Shown here in pieces: positions 47,671 to 59,830 of a DNA stretch of 64,000 nucleotides. Both the position numbers and the translations under genes were made by a program. Source of the DNA: Plectrocnemia conspersa (lineage: Eukaryota; Arthropoda; Insecta; Trichoptera; Polycentropodidae); the NCBI GenBank assembly GCA_009617715.1, contig VTFK01000565.1, positions 124,001 through 188,000 on the forward strand, in the 5' to 3' direction. Positions within the stretch are counted from its first letter, which is position 1; each line of letters opens with the position of its first letter. The notes under the pieces are model-generated. The model saw only the letters and a list, made by a program, of their open reading frames with translations, did not search any database and was not told the origin of the DNA.

Positions 47671-48599
47671 TGCTTTTTTTGAACAGCGTTTCATCACCAT
47701 TTTGGGAGAATTTCCATGTTTTAAAAGTAACTTTTGCAAAAAAAGGATCGTAACATGAACCTCTACCTCGTGAAAATAAAAATAAAACAAATTTTTTTGC
47801 CCTATTATAAATTAGCTTTCGTTGAATTTTCCTTTTCAAACAGTTTCAAGAAATGTTACTTTTACTGACTGAAATACATTTTATACAAAATTGCAATAAT
47901 TAATCAATAGTAGATAGCAAAGACTAAGAGTTGGCGTATTGGTCTTGCATACTTGATCAAATACTTTGGCTTAAAGATGTTAATACTCAATTGACATTTG
48001 AAGAAGTGGAATTTAAAAACTTGCCAATGAGATTTCTACTAAATAAAAAAGTAAATGCTTTGTGGATTCTTTAAATACATTCTTAAAAATACATATCCAG
48101 AAAAACTGTTTTTTTTGCTACGGACTCTGAATACCATTTCCATTTATTTAACTAAATTTAAATGCAGGCTTTTGTAGTGAAATTTAATTGCCACACCAGC
48201 ATATACTTTGGTTACTCAAAGGACAATATTTGGTCATAGATACTAACATCAAGAAAAAGAGTCGAGAAGATTTGTCAAATGAGAATTGGTCAAAACTATA
48301 GTAGCATATACTATGAATTTAATTGCTTTAAATACAATAAATTTAGTATATATAAAAATTTTAATTAAATAATAATTAGTGTGTTCCAGCACTTTTCTTA
48401 CAAATTAGCATTGATTATTCCCATAGATTTCTTTATTAATAAATTTATTCCATAACATAATTTGATTAAAATAAATAGAGTAATATTTTAGCCCGTTAAA
48501 AACAAGAAATTATGCAACATGCAAGAGTGGCCCATCTATATTACCAAGACTGTGCATATATAATGATACAATCAATACCTTATTGATACTGGTGTTCAT
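47671..48599. other. AT-rich spacer
   Basis: Nothing recognised. Confidence 0.5.
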
Positions 48600-49060
48600 G
48601 CTTTAATACCAAGATTAATTATGGTAATGACACTTTCTGACAGATCGTACATCCTAAATTGTCTACGTGAAACTCTCGATAATCTCGACCTGGATTTAGC
48701 TTTAATTTAATGACTATCCATCTATCGTCACTAAGAAGAACAACTAATCGTAAACGTTATTTATTCACGCCGAGCTGCTTTTCTCCCCAATTACCAATTA
48801 GTATCTCCTGGCTAATTGGGCATTAATTATTCAATAATCGTATCAATAAAACATAGCTTCATTGCGTTGTCACAAACGCCCGTCACGTTAATGGCACGTA
48901 GTACGTAATCTATAGCCTTTCGGCTTGTTGTGCGAGTTGGGTGGTAGGCTACGAGATGTTTCACTCGTTTCCTGACTTGGTGACACCCTGACACTCCTAT
49001 TAAGTCATTGTGCCCCCTAAAGCGAAGCTAAATCTCGCGTAGGAGTGTATTAATTTATTA
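48600..49060. other. GC-elevated island rich in homeodomain-type sites
   Basis: 48781-48840 contains at least five TAAT/ATTA cores close together: CCCCAATTACCAATTAG (48785-48801), an inverted CTAATTGGG (48812-48820) and ATTAATTATT just after. The rest of the block is complex and G+C-elevated, with no open frame. This fits a homeodomain-regulated enhancer. Inferred from motifs only. Confidence 0.35.
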
Positions 49061-49961
49061 GTTGAAACATCGCTTTGTGTGAATTATCAAGTCACCATAT
49101 CTATTAGGATATGATAAAAATTGTAAATAGATATTTGTCAAACGTGTGCTCATATGTTATATATTATATTTAATACTAATGATTGTTAAATTTGATAATT
49201 TTTTCCATTGATGTCTTGATATAATCAAGTTAATTCATATTTAAATCCCAATAAATGTTTATTATATCTAAAGATGCATAAATGAATTATAAAATAACAT
49301 TTTTATACATCTATCACATAATAAATATAGCATTTCAATTAGCATTTATCGGCTATCGACTCTTTTACTAACAATTAAGACATAATCAACTTTAGATGAT
49401 CGATTCCCGAAATTTGATCTCAACCCACTCTAGACCTCACTGAAGCAAAATATTATAGGTGGTTTTAATTACGTTTCGCTAAAAACACACTAACCAAAAT
49501 TACCAAGAAATTTAGGACAGATAATTTCGTTAGAATGTATGTAGTCCTTCCTATAATAATACATACATAATTAATTTATAGTCGATTACCGTCGATGGAT
49601 TAAGAGTACATCGAAAAATATTTTTTTCTAACTAATAGAATACGGGGGTGGATTGATCCACCGGTAAATATTTAGAAATCCCCCAAGACCAATGCCCTAA
49701 TGGTCTCTATTTTAATTTTTATTTATTTAAAGTAATAATAAAAAATACATATTTATTTAATCTTTTATTAAACAATTTTACTTTTAAGATATTTTGTGTT
49801 AATTAAATAATCTTTTAAAGATTGGACAAATAATAAATCCAAATGTGATTTAAAAAAGCACAAAGATATAAAAATGCATTTATGTACTTGGTGGTCTATA
49901 CAATTTACCAAATATATAGAGAAATCAGGCAATGGAGTCATAATCACAGGTCTTAAAAGTC
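49061..49961. other. AT-rich spacer
   Basis: AT-rich. A small palindrome GGTGGATTGATCCACC lies near 49648-49663. Nothing else. Confidence 0.5.
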
Positions 49962-49962
49962 C

Positions 49963-50540
49963 TTGCTGATACGTCATGACGTAAATAATACAGTCACAGA
50001 AAACAATATATCACTGGAAGACAAATATCACCGTAAGGCTACAACATTTCTGTTGCGCAAGTCATACTTGGAGTTATCCATCGAGCAAATTTCGCTTTTT
50101 AAAGGCGTATACTACGAGTGCAACGATTCGCTGGGTAATTGCTGCATTATTGTGAGTGGTCAGCAAGGTTTGACCCTTGAATACTTAAGCCTGAACTCCA
50201 AGTGAGGGCAGTCACTTTACAGACTCCAACAAACACTTGAAGAGACGCGGACAACTTAGAGAGGGACTCCACCACACGAGCATCGCAACAGAGAGGGATC
50301 AACCTCCGCAATATTGTCACTGTCACATTAACCAGAATTCTAAGGATCATCTACAGACAATATATCTGCGCCAGCTACTTCACCACAGTCTGTCGCAATA
50401 TGTAATATTATCTAAAAAAATCTCACTAGTTTCCACCTGCGTCTTACTGGATGCGAAGTCACAGCTATCAGGGTTAGAATCACGAAAGTTATTTTGTTAC
50501 ATATTATGTAGCTTTAATTTTATAATGTACCTGATTTGAA
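49963..50540 (+). pseudogene. Coding-looking block of unknown origin
   Basis: The plus frame from 49963 to a TGA at 50203 gives 80 residues of normal protein composition, with EQISLFKGVYYECNDSLGNC and VSGQQGLTLEYLSLNS among them. Beyond that stop the same frame continues with believable residues (SLYRLQQTLEETR, then STSAILSLSH) but carries further stops near 50254, 50330 and 50342. A second frame (50237-50539) is also open. Neither resembles a family I know. A GTGAGG word right at the stop (50202-50207) could be a splice donor, so an exon of an unseen host gene is possible. Otherwise a decayed gene or transposon piece. Confidence 0.3.
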
Positions 50541-51179
50541 GAAACTTTTACTCTTTCTTAAATGACAGACATTAATTTTTCTCATCGGTGACCACAAAAC
50601 TTTTATTTTTAGTGTGAGAAAATACACTTTACGACACGTTATAATACTGTGTATACCGTACCTAATAAAAGGGTTTAGTTTTACACATCACATACTATTA
50701 TGTACCTTTACAATGCAGCACACTAGAATGCAAAACGAAAAGTTCAAGGTGGACAAATAACTAGCTTGCTTAAGTTTCAAACAATCATTCAACAGCAGTT
50801 TTAAAAAAATAAAACCAATAAATCGTCATAAATGGCCGTTGCAGTGGAGCCAGTGTACAAGCATCAAATTCACAAGGTAAGACCAAGCGTATATATAGCG
50901 CTTATAATATCACTTCCATTCTGAATTCGCATCCGCAAACACTTCCTCAAAAACTTTTACCTGATATCCCCAACTTTAAAAGCAAAATCATAATGTATTT
51001 AGTTATTTGCCGTTTCTAGATCACAATGCTTATTAATATTTATTAATTAATAAAATAAATACAACTTTTTTAATGTACTCACAAAAATTTCCAAGACACG
51101 CCTTAATTATTCTGATTATTTTATTAAGTCTTAAAGCTTGTTATCAAAATCATTTTGGCGAATATAATTTGCAATAAAT
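50541..51179. other. Intermediate-composition spacer
   Basis: Less AT-simple than most spacers, without open frame or repeat. Confidence 0.4.
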
Positions 51180-51650
51180 ATAATACCCAATAAAAGAATA
51201 CGTCCTGCCCGAATTTCGGAACTTAGCACCCCATACACGTCAGCTATAAAACGGCCGACAGTTTATTAGTTTCAACGCCACGTCATTATCACAATTAAAT
51301 CCCGGCAAATTGTAATGGTTCAATAAAAGTTCGACAAGTCCGAAAAAGTCCATCCGTGTCCGAGAGAGCATTTAACACCGCGCTAAGTGCCAATTAAACG
51401 CTAATTTATGACCACCCCGCGGAAAAGCGTATAACCACCACCCAAACCCTCCTCTACTTGTCCTTCTATGTAGGAGTCTTTACGACCCCCCTAGAGCCAA
51501 CTACTGTCTTCGCCCTGTGTTTAGATTATGCGCAAGTGTTCCCCCTTTCGAAGACCGCCTTTATGAAATTTACTGCCGACTTATTTTGACTCCTCGCTTT
51601 TTTTATGGTCCAAACCGGGAATTAATTAACACAATTTTAATATACTAATT
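51180..51650. other. GC-elevated island, candidate conserved non-coding element
   Basis: Large complex island: ATAAAACGGCCGACAG near 51246, CCACCCCGCGGAAAAGCG near 51412, CGAAGACCGCC near 51549. Stops in all frames. No transposon signature. Confidence 0.33.
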
Positions 51651-53463
51651 AATATTTAATTAAATCAGCTAATAAATAGATTGGTAGTGAAAAGCAAAAT
51701 TTAAAATTGCAACGACAACTTAAAAATTTTATTTGTATAGAAAATATTCAGTAGAACTTAAAAAAAATACTAAGCCTATATAGTTTGTATGTGCCTTTGA
51801 GTCACAACACTTAGCTATCGATACAATAAGATTATATAGAATATTTAGTTCCACTTTAATTTATCAATCCTTAATTCGAAATTTAATTACAAATACACTG
51901 TTTAAGCTAATTTAATTATGTTTTTAATATAATTATACAATAACAACGTTGTTGCTAAAAGAAATATTCGTAATTAATAAAAGTATATAATAAATAATTC
52001 TAAATATATAAAATATATACAACAGAATAATAATATCCTAAACTTGTTAATTTCCTTAAATTCTTTGTACTTAAAGTTAAATTTAAATTTCTAGGAACCT
52101 TGTAAATTATGTAATTTAATATCTATATTATAACACGGCCATTATTTCTTTGAACTCCAATTACTTTTGAAACTACTGAAAGCTCATTGGTATTGAAAAT
52201 ATTTGTACCATATTTCATTTAGCAAATAAAGCACATTGTAAATGTATACGCTTTGCTATCAATATTTATATTGATTATTTTTTCATATTTGTATTAAATA
52301 TAAAATGCCAGTATAATATTACTAAATAATAGGTTTCTCTGACTTTAAATGTTACCATCCTACAAATTAAAATACTATATATATTATAGTAAATTTTCCA
52401 TCAAGCTTTGTTGAACATAAACGTATTGTAAATACAATACACGCAGGACTTTTAAAAAATCATACAATAAAATGCCTAATAGTTATCATAGAATAATAAT
52501 AATGAAGTTTAATAAATAAATTTATATTATTTTTCTACCTAATAAAAATTAGAGTAAATAACTAATTAAAATTTAATGAAAATTCGTAAGGGTATCAATT
52601 TTGTTTACCATAAACTTAATAAAAAATTAGCCAAGTCAAAAGAAATTTCTGAACATTTCAACGCAATTAAAAATTTGCTTTATTTTAATTTGTAATATGT
52701 ATTATTTTTGCTTAAAAACAACTTAAAGTAATAATTACTAAGCATTTTATGCTTTTTATGCTACAAGTTAAATACTACAAGAATCTAATTTTCACCCCAT
52801 TTTAATTTTTCTATTTATAAACAACATGAAAACTATATTATATATAATAAGATGGTAAAATTTTACAAATTTCTAATGATTTTATCTATTTTTAATTTAA
52901 ATGATTGCTAGTTCTGCGTTTAATTGCTAATAATGTAACAAATTATATCTTAATATTGAAAACTCAGAACTTGCAAACCAATTAAAGATATTTTTACACA
53001 TTAAATAATATATGTTTTTTTAGTAATTTAAAATGTCCAAACAAAAATATTGTGATATTTTTTATAAATTTCAGATTAAATATATTAACTTTCAATATTA
53101 TCTACTGTAATTTTTGGTTTCTCGAATAATTAAGAAAACGTACATATTCAATATGACTTAATTTCACTCATTAATGTTTATAAGTAATTAAAAATATAGT
53201 TTAAAATTATTACAACCTTATAATTTCGCAATAATTTTATTTTACTAGATAGAAAGGCTTTCTTTACTATAATAAAACACTAAAAGATTAATATTAATAC
53301 ATTTCTTACAATATAAAATATGTGCCTTTTGTAAGAAGTTTGAATACAGATTAGATATTCTCTATGAGCTCAAATAACTCATTATTGAATAATTTTTAAT
53401 ACCTTATATATAAGATCTAACCCAATTATATATAACTATCAGGATATTTATCCGTTACACTAG
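51651..53463. other. AT-rich spacer
   Basis: 1.8 kb of AT-rich DNA. Nothing recognised. Confidence 0.6.
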
Positions 53464-53636
53464 AAAAAAATAGGTACAGTTCATCTATAATGTTTGAATG
53501 GAATTATAATTAATGAAAAATCACTAATTTTAATCTCCCAGACACCTATGAAGTTGAAAAATGCTAAGATCCATCTAAAATTTGAACCCAGATCTTTCAG
53601 TCAGCGACTCACATCACTTGTCTATCGTACTTACTA
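53464..53636 (-). repeat. tRNA-derived SINE, family A, 3'-truncated copy
   Basis: Reverse strand: AGTACGATAGACAAGTGATG head, B-box-like CTGGGTTCAAAT (about 53583-53594), then GTCTGGGAGATTAAAATTAG, ATTAATTATAATTCC and an ATTATAGATGAAC stretch equivalent to the CATAGATTCGG part of the other copies. It ends in an A run near 53464. Confidence 0.7.
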
Positions 53637-54180
53637 CTACGAAAATTAGTATTAGTTGAATTATTAAGTTCCATAATAATTTTTGCGATATGTCAAGTTC
53701 AAATACAACATATTCACTAAAAATATTAAATATTTCAATTTACTATCGTCTTTAAAAAATCCTAAATAATAAATGTGTATTTATAGTAATTGCATTTATA
53801 TTGTTAAAATAAATAATATAGTAATAGACTGTCCGTATGAAATAAAACTTTTTACTATTTATTTTTACTAAACATTCCAATATATTTATTCATAAAAATG
53901 TTTTAAAAACTTATTTTACGAAAACAACCTATTTTTATTTTTTAATAACTCTAAAGATTTTAAGTACCTTTTATTGTATTGTATAGAATTACTTGCTCAA
54001 ATATAGATAAACAAATCCTTAAATATATTTTTCTATTCTGAAAGAAAATTCTCATTTTTATTTATCAATTTTTTTTTGAGAATTCTATAGAAATTAAAAA
54101 ATTATATATGTTTTATATAATAATATAGTACATATGTTTTATATAATAATATAGTATATTATTGTAGATATTTTAATATT
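53637..54180. repeat. AT-rich spacer with a 26-bp tandem duplication
   Basis: A unit starting ATATGTTTTATATAATAATA occurs twice in a row at 54106-54156. The rest is AT-rich without features. Confidence 0.6.
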
Positions 54181-54560
54181 ATTATATGAACAGTGAATTG
54201 GATTATCGTTGAAGAGAACCAACTTCAATAGAATAATGATTTGTTATAATGAAAGCAAATAATCAAAGGACCAGAATGGATTGATTTATTTCGTTTAATT
54301 ACAGAGCGTTGAGCAACGAATGAATTTCAGCTTTTTTTCGATGACAACTGTTGCAATTTCACGTTTTTCATATTTCGAACAAGATAACGGCAAAAAACTT
54401 CTTTATATTATCGAAAAATTGAATTTAAATTCACCGACAGTCAATTTTTTATGGCGTAACACGATGGAATGCCCCCATACATTTTTGATTTCTGGCGATT
54501 CTCACGCAGAGCAGTTTTTTATATCTGTATTTATTGTATAAATTAATAATGTATTTCTCA
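54181..54560. other. Moderately complex block with an open plus frame
   Basis: A 73-codon frame at 54320-54541 shows no recognised domain. Composition is only a little above background. Not supported as a gene. Confidence 0.2.
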
Positions 54561-54730
54561 GATTATGTAAGTAATGATAATGCTGATAAGAGTGGTTAAA
54601 AAAAATAGATAACAATTTATTTGTCAATACTTTTGAACTTTATTAAAAGTTTCCAAGAAAGAATGCATACTTTCAAGCATCTGACACAGACACGTTAATT
54701 TTTTTTTTTTTTGCAGAAGTATAAAAACTA

Positions 54731-54829
54731 CAGCGATTGTAAAGAAATTAAAAATATTTATACATATTTCTTAACAAAAAGGGCTTTATGATAATACTCA
54801 AGAAATAAAAATTCTCGATTTGGCAAAGA
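54731..54829 (+). repeat. Dispersed repeat, family D, copy 1
   Basis: Aligns with 58556-58674. Both start CAGCG-TTGT and continue with an AAAAATAT-TATACA stretch, then a 25-bp exact block (54771-54795 and 58600-58624: TTAACAAAAAGGGCTTTATG plus ATAAT), then ATTCTYGATTTGSCA. Copy 1 lacks about 18 bases present in copy 2 after the exact block. Element type unknown. Confidence 0.6.
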
Positions 54830-54959
54830 CCTTGTTATACACTTATTATGAAATAAATATCTGACAAGTTCATCTTTGATATTTAAGCTCACATGCTCAT
54901 GAAAAGTTTTAAATCTGAAACACTAGCTTATATAAAGCTGTCATGAAAACTCTATTTAA

Positions 54960-55210
54960 ACGCAATCTGACTATTCTGACTAGAAAATTATAGTCGTGAT
55001 TAATTCATTCTGACGATTATGCTAAACGTGTTGTGTTTGGTCTCCCGCGAGACGTGGCTTCAACGTTGTCACCTTATCGGGATTGTTCATGTTCGTGTCC
55101 TATTACAGCTCTACAGTGTGTTCAGAATCGCATTAAGCATTAACAGAAACCAATTAGCGCTACACGTGCTCGGTGGTTAAACGGCCGTTCGAAATTTATT
55201 TATTATGCTC
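54960..55210. other. GC-elevated island, candidate regulatory block
   Basis: Complex sequence with GGTCTCCCGCGAGACG near 55039, CAATTAGCGCTACACG near 55151 and AAACGGCCGTTCG near 55179. No open frame. Confidence 0.28.
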
Positions 55211-55432
55211 TCAGAACAATAGTGCATTGTAACGTTAATAAAAAAAGTATTAACTATTTATGCATACTCGTTATTATGTCTAGTTTTAGTTTATTTTGAC
55301 CATAAACTATTTCAACCACGTATCATCTGATTAATTGAATATGTTTAAGGTTTATTTTAAACATATAAGTTGATCGTACATATATTATAGATACATAAAA
55401 TACTATTTAAATAAAGTAAATGTACTATATCC

Positions 55433-55603
55433 GGCGCGTACGGTGAAATACACTCCCTTTCGCTCGCTCGCGTATTAAGTGATAAGAGTGAATGAGAGAT
55501 AAAAGCGTGCGTTACATGTGTTCCGCACGCCCTCTTCTTTTCACTCACTCTCGTCACTTAACACGCGAACGAGCGAAAAGGAACGTATTTTACCGTACGC
55601 GCC
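55433..55603. mobile_element. Foldback (long inverted repeat) MITE, 171 bp
   Basis: The two halves are near-reverse-complements over about 75-80 bp each. The left arm begins GGCGCGTACGGTGAAATAC, and the right arm, reverse-complemented, begins GGCGCGTACGGTAAAATAC. Inward, both continue with TTCGCTCG, TTAAGTGA, GAGTGA and GCGTGCG words. Almost the entire element folds on itself. No transposase. A clear target duplication is not visible, though TATA-like flanks occur on both sides. G+C-rich against AT-rich surroundings. Confidence 0.85.
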
Positions 55604-56439
55604 TGATGTATATGTACATTTTTAGTAGAACTAATGTTTTTTAATCAATTTTATTTTTATTTAATTACATTTGTTTTTCCTAATATGCTACATAATACAT
55701 AGTTTTTGCCTATTATATATTAAAATAGCACATAACCATTTTCAGAATATAATTTATATAATAAGTCACAAATATACAAATTAATCAAACTGTTTTATTA
55801 GAAATCAAAAAAAATAGATTATACAAATACTTGTTATATAGGTTTAAAAACTATTTAATATTTTCTAAACTAATATGTTTTTCGTTATATGATACACTAA
55901 ATAGGTATTAAGTTTCTAATATTGTTAAGCTATAATAATATTTTCACTAAGCCTCAGATGAATTATTCACATACAAATAATATTTATCTAATAATATAAG
56001 TATTTATTATGAAATATAAAAAGTAATTTTATCTCTTAATTTATTTATACGAAGCGATATGTGTTTAGTTTATTATTAGTTTTATCGAATATATATTTTA
56101 TTCAATGAAAATTAATAATAATAGAATAAAATATTATTCTGAAATGTATTTATTATATTATATCATCTAACATGATTCATGTAAATACGTGTCAAATATT
56201 ATGTAACATAATTAACCACAAATTCTCGTATACTAAATCACATTTACCTTATTATCATATCAATTGCGCATAATTAAATAATGTTGTTAATATAACATGA
56301 TTACTAAGACTAAACTATAGTGATATGTTAAAATAATTCCTAATTTATTAAATGTAAAAAAATATACTACGTTTAAAAAATCTCTTTTTTTAGATTTGTG
56401 TGCTGAGAAAAGCTGATAAAGCCTTATTATATATAAACA
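55604..56439. other. AT-rich spacer
   Basis: Nothing recognised. Confidence 0.6.
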
Positions 56440-56780
56440 CATTATCTTTGTAACACACCTATAAAAAAGCGGCTCCAGGTGGCCTTTTATATCGATCAGT
56501 AACCAAGGAGCTCGAACGACTCTGGCATGTGTTTTAACTCATACATGGTGTTGAGTTTTGATGACTGCAATATAAGATAATTATGGCTTTTGAAAGTTTG
56601 TGGTTATTGTGGAGTACTGGGTGTCCTGCACGATTTTCCAAAACTGAATATTATGTTCGTGTCTAAAAGTCCTAATTTATTATGGACGAATACTATCTTA
56701 CTGTCTTTCAAATATTTCTTTCACTGTTATAAACGAACAATTATCATTCACGTAATCAGTAAATTTATATTGGACGAATA
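56440..56780. other. Moderately GC-elevated block
   Basis: Slightly complex sequence (GGCTCCAGGTGGCC near 56471, GAGCTCGAACGACTC near 56509). A 63-codon plus frame at 56590-56781 is not recognised. Confidence 0.22.
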
Positions 56781-57156
56781 AGTTTTTGTTGTTAAAAATT
56801 ATTTGTCATTTTTGATATTTATAAAACTCTACTCTTGAAATGATAATTCAACTCTAATACCAGTTTTCTTTTCTACATACACTTGTTTGTCATTATTTTC
56901 CATACCTATTTTTTTAAGTTAGCTCATGACTGATTAAAAAGCCAAAATTAACGCAATAATAACTCGATATAAAACATGAAGTGTCAATTGAACAAAAATA
57001 TAGAATTTATCTGTGTGAAATTATGCGTTAAATTTCATACCTCAGTATTATTTTTAGTAACTGATTTAATATTATTTTAATTTTTATGCCGTTTATTTTA
57101 CGAACGATACTTTAATGCCGAAGATTTTTTACTACTGTTAAACCTCTATAAATATT

Positions 57157-57612
57157 TTATCTTCGTGGGTCTATCAATATCTTCTTTGTTCTTTGAGTTT
57201 GTGTGTATTTTGGGAGTAAGCCTTTAAAATCTAGGCACGAAGCCAAAGGGTAGTCAACCGTATAGAAAACTAGAATTGATATTGTAATGAAAATATATTT
57301 AACCACATTGCACGAAAGAAATTTATTTAAGAGTGTATATCTATACAATATAATATACATATAAATACACACAATATGTATACAATAGACAATAAATATG
57401 ATATTAATACTTGTATTATAACGCGTGTTAATTGACAGTTTAAATTTAACTAGCGCCGAAATCGAATCACGTGCGATAGTTAAGCGACCAATATTCGATG
57501 CAATTATGACATTAAGAAGGCGTGCTACTCTAGGATAAATTCTGTTAATTGCAGACACTAAATATGGTGTGCCTTGACAGAAATGTAAACAAGAAGCAAC
57601 TAAGAAAGCCAT
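57157..57612 (-). CDS. Putative small secreted protein (unidentified)
   Basis: Minus frame from an ATG at 57612, with an in-frame stop upstream, to a TAA at 57157. The first residues (MAFLVASCLHFCQG) look like a signal peptide. The next 50 or so (TPYLVSAINRIYPRVARLL, then NVIIASNIGRLTIARDSISA) have normal protein composition and no cysteines. The middle (about 57410-57231) is AT-rich and hydrophobic and could be a 180-nt intron: donor CAA|GTATTA at 57411/57410, acceptor GCCTAG|AT at 57231/57230, in phase. Splicing would give about 91 residues ending KGLLPKYTQTQRTKKIL and a basic tail. Unspliced, it would be about 151 residues with membrane-like segments. An AATAAA lies about 60 bases downstream on the minus strand. 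No family recognised. A chance frame is still possible. Confidence 0.33.
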   Translation of the reverse strand: MAFLVASCLHFCQGTPYLVSAINRIYPRVARLLNVIIASNIGRLTIARDSISALVKFKLSINTRYNTSINIIFIVYCIHIVCIYMYIILYRYTLLNKFLSCNVVKYIFITISILVFYTVDYPLASCLDFKGLLPKYTQTQRTKKILIDPRR

Positions 57613-57889
57613 CAAGACTCCAAACAAAATTTTAATGAAATAAACTATATATGTATATAGTCAATAGACTATATTAAGCATATAATTATGTTATAACAAA
57701 TACTTTTTATGACCATTTTTCTACCGTTCTTTTACAAAGATGAACTAATATTAAATTTTGAACAAATGCTTTATTTAAATTAGTAGTACTGTTGTGTAGA
57801 ATGTGCAGAGCTTTAGTAGAGGATATGACCAAAAATGTATTTTTAATTTTAAACACAGTATTTTTTGGCAATAAATTATTTAGAATTCA

Positions 57890-58150
57890 GTCTGAAATAA
57901 AGTGAAACAGTGACTCGTGGTGACACGGTCACACCGAAACCAAAACCATTCTTGACCACAAAGCCAGTCTGGCCATCTGGCCTATGGAGCGCGTAGTTTA
58001 ATAATTAAAACGCCGGTTAAGCATCGCAAGTGGTCGATGGTCTGAATATTGATTGGCGGACAATGTGAACTAATTGCCCAACCAGTCGTGCCCGACCACC
58101 CCGGCACCTACACATATTGGCAGCTGCAAAAGTATCGCACCTTAGTATGA
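57890..58150. other. GC-elevated island, candidate conserved non-coding element
   Basis: Complex block: CTCGTGGTGACACGGTCACA near 57914, GTCTGGCCATCTGGCC near 57967, CGACCACCCCGGCACC near 58093. TGACCACAAAG fits a Runt-type site. No open frame. Confidence 0.3.
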
Positions 58151-58555
58151 TCAAATAAAACATTTTCTTAATATAATAATTTATAACTATTTATCTATAA
58201 AAAAAATGTAAAATATATTATGCCAATATGTTAAGTATCAATGTCAATATGTTAATAATCGTAAACATATTATTTGGCACATTATTTTTAAAATAACATA
58301 TCATTTAGAGTGAAATTTTGTACTTTTTTTTGTTAGAAAACAATCCTCGTAAAAGGTTACCACACAAGTTTGCAATCTGTTCCCTGCCACGCGAAGCAGT
58401 TTTTTTACCTGATTATTTATGTAGTTCTTATTTCAAATCACAGATATTGCTGATTAGAGTAATTAAGAAAGTCGTAAACATTTTTTTTGCCATTCAAATA
58501 TTTCTGACCTACAATAAAAGCTTTAACATATGGCACGGACTCGCCCTTTTATATG
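58151..58555. other. AT-rich to intermediate spacer
   Basis: A plus frame (58318-58620) crosses into the repeat that follows. No domain recognised. Confidence 0.4.
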
Positions 58556-58674
58556 CAGCGGTTGTTAAACATTTAAAAATATGTATACAAGTTAATCTTT
58601 TAACAAAAAGGGCTTTATGATAATTTTCGAGAGGTCAGCAAATTTCTCTAAAAATGAGAATTCTTGATTTGCCA
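58556..58674 (+). repeat. Dispersed repeat, family D, copy 2
   Basis: Longer partner of 54731-54829, in the same orientation and about 3.8 kb downstream. It keeps an extra GAGAGGTCAGCAAATTTCTC segment missing from copy 1. No inverted-repeat ends or A tail seen. Confidence 0.6.
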
Positions 58675-59499
58675 CTTTTCCCAAAAAAAATTCCCAATAA
58701 ATAATTCAGAAATAAAAAATAATTGTAGTGATAATATATTTAGCTTTTTAGTACTACTTTTGCGACTTGATAAAATAAATACAAATGTATTTAGAAATAC
58801 AAGCTTTTAAATGCAACTAAAATCAAAGCATAATTCATGTAAATAAAACTATCCGAAATAAACATACATTCTAAATATTTCCATAGACAGTATAGAACCC
58901 TAATATTTTCACAGTAATACTCTATTATAAATACATAAATATAAGCACTAAAATATCATAAAAATGTTATTATATCTTATAATCCATTTAAAAATTAATG
59001 AGTTATGTAATACAGATTAATAGGGTTTTCCTATAAATAAAGTAAGCGAACTTAAGATATTTTGTAAATTGTTTTTTAACTTAGAAGTAGAATGCATTCT
59101 AAATTAATAAAATAAAAAAACTTTCACAAGCAAAATATATTTTTTTTTAATTATATAACTGTTTCATTTCATAACCTGTAAAATAAAATATCACTTATTG
59201 TTACTAAATATGTATTTTTATAAAGTTCGGTATACAACCTCTTTTTTTACAAAAGCTGAATGAACACAATTGAGTGTTAAAAAGTGTTATTGCTATGTAT
59301 AAATTATAGCGAAGTGATCAATTTTAATTTATGAAAAATTTAGACTTACACTTAGAAAAATATGTTTCTAACAACTCCTCTTTAGCTGGTTATTACTTAT
59401 TTAGCCATTATTAATTTGACTTGTTTTATGAATTTTCAAGTAATCTCTTATAAATGGAAATTATATTTTATATTATGAACCACGCTATTAAATACGCGT
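58675..59499. other. AT-rich spacer
   Basis: Nothing recognised. Confidence 0.6.
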
Positions 59500-59830
59500 A
59501 TATTTTTAACTAACGGCGCTTTCAATTAATTACGTAAATAATCGGAGCAGATGCGGACTCGGGGATCGAGCGCCATAAATCAGGGCCGGCCCTGAGCCCT
59601 ATGCTAATGAATATGATCTCAAGCCTGGGTGTATGAGAGCATAAATCTCTCATAAACATAGCAATTTCCCATTTTCACACGTCGTTTTTACGACATCCAG
59701 TGCGAAAACACACTTACTTTGATACTAAATTGTCGTGGCTAAGAAACGCTCGAAACGCGCGAATTAGACCAAGAGATTAACTAAAGGATGTTTGGTTAAA
59801 GTTACCGGAGAAGCACGACATCGAATCTAA
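59500..59830. other. GC-elevated island, candidate conserved non-coding element
   Basis: Sharp island with a perfect 14-bp palindrome CAGGGCCGGCCCTG (59581-59594), an ATGCTAATGA word (octamer/POU-like, about 59602) and repeated CATAAA words. No coding frame. Confidence 0.33.

Noticed and set aside
57231..57410. Transmembrane segments in the middle of the putative secreted protein
   Set aside because: The segment has intron-like base composition and flanking splice-type signals, so I do not claim membrane spans.
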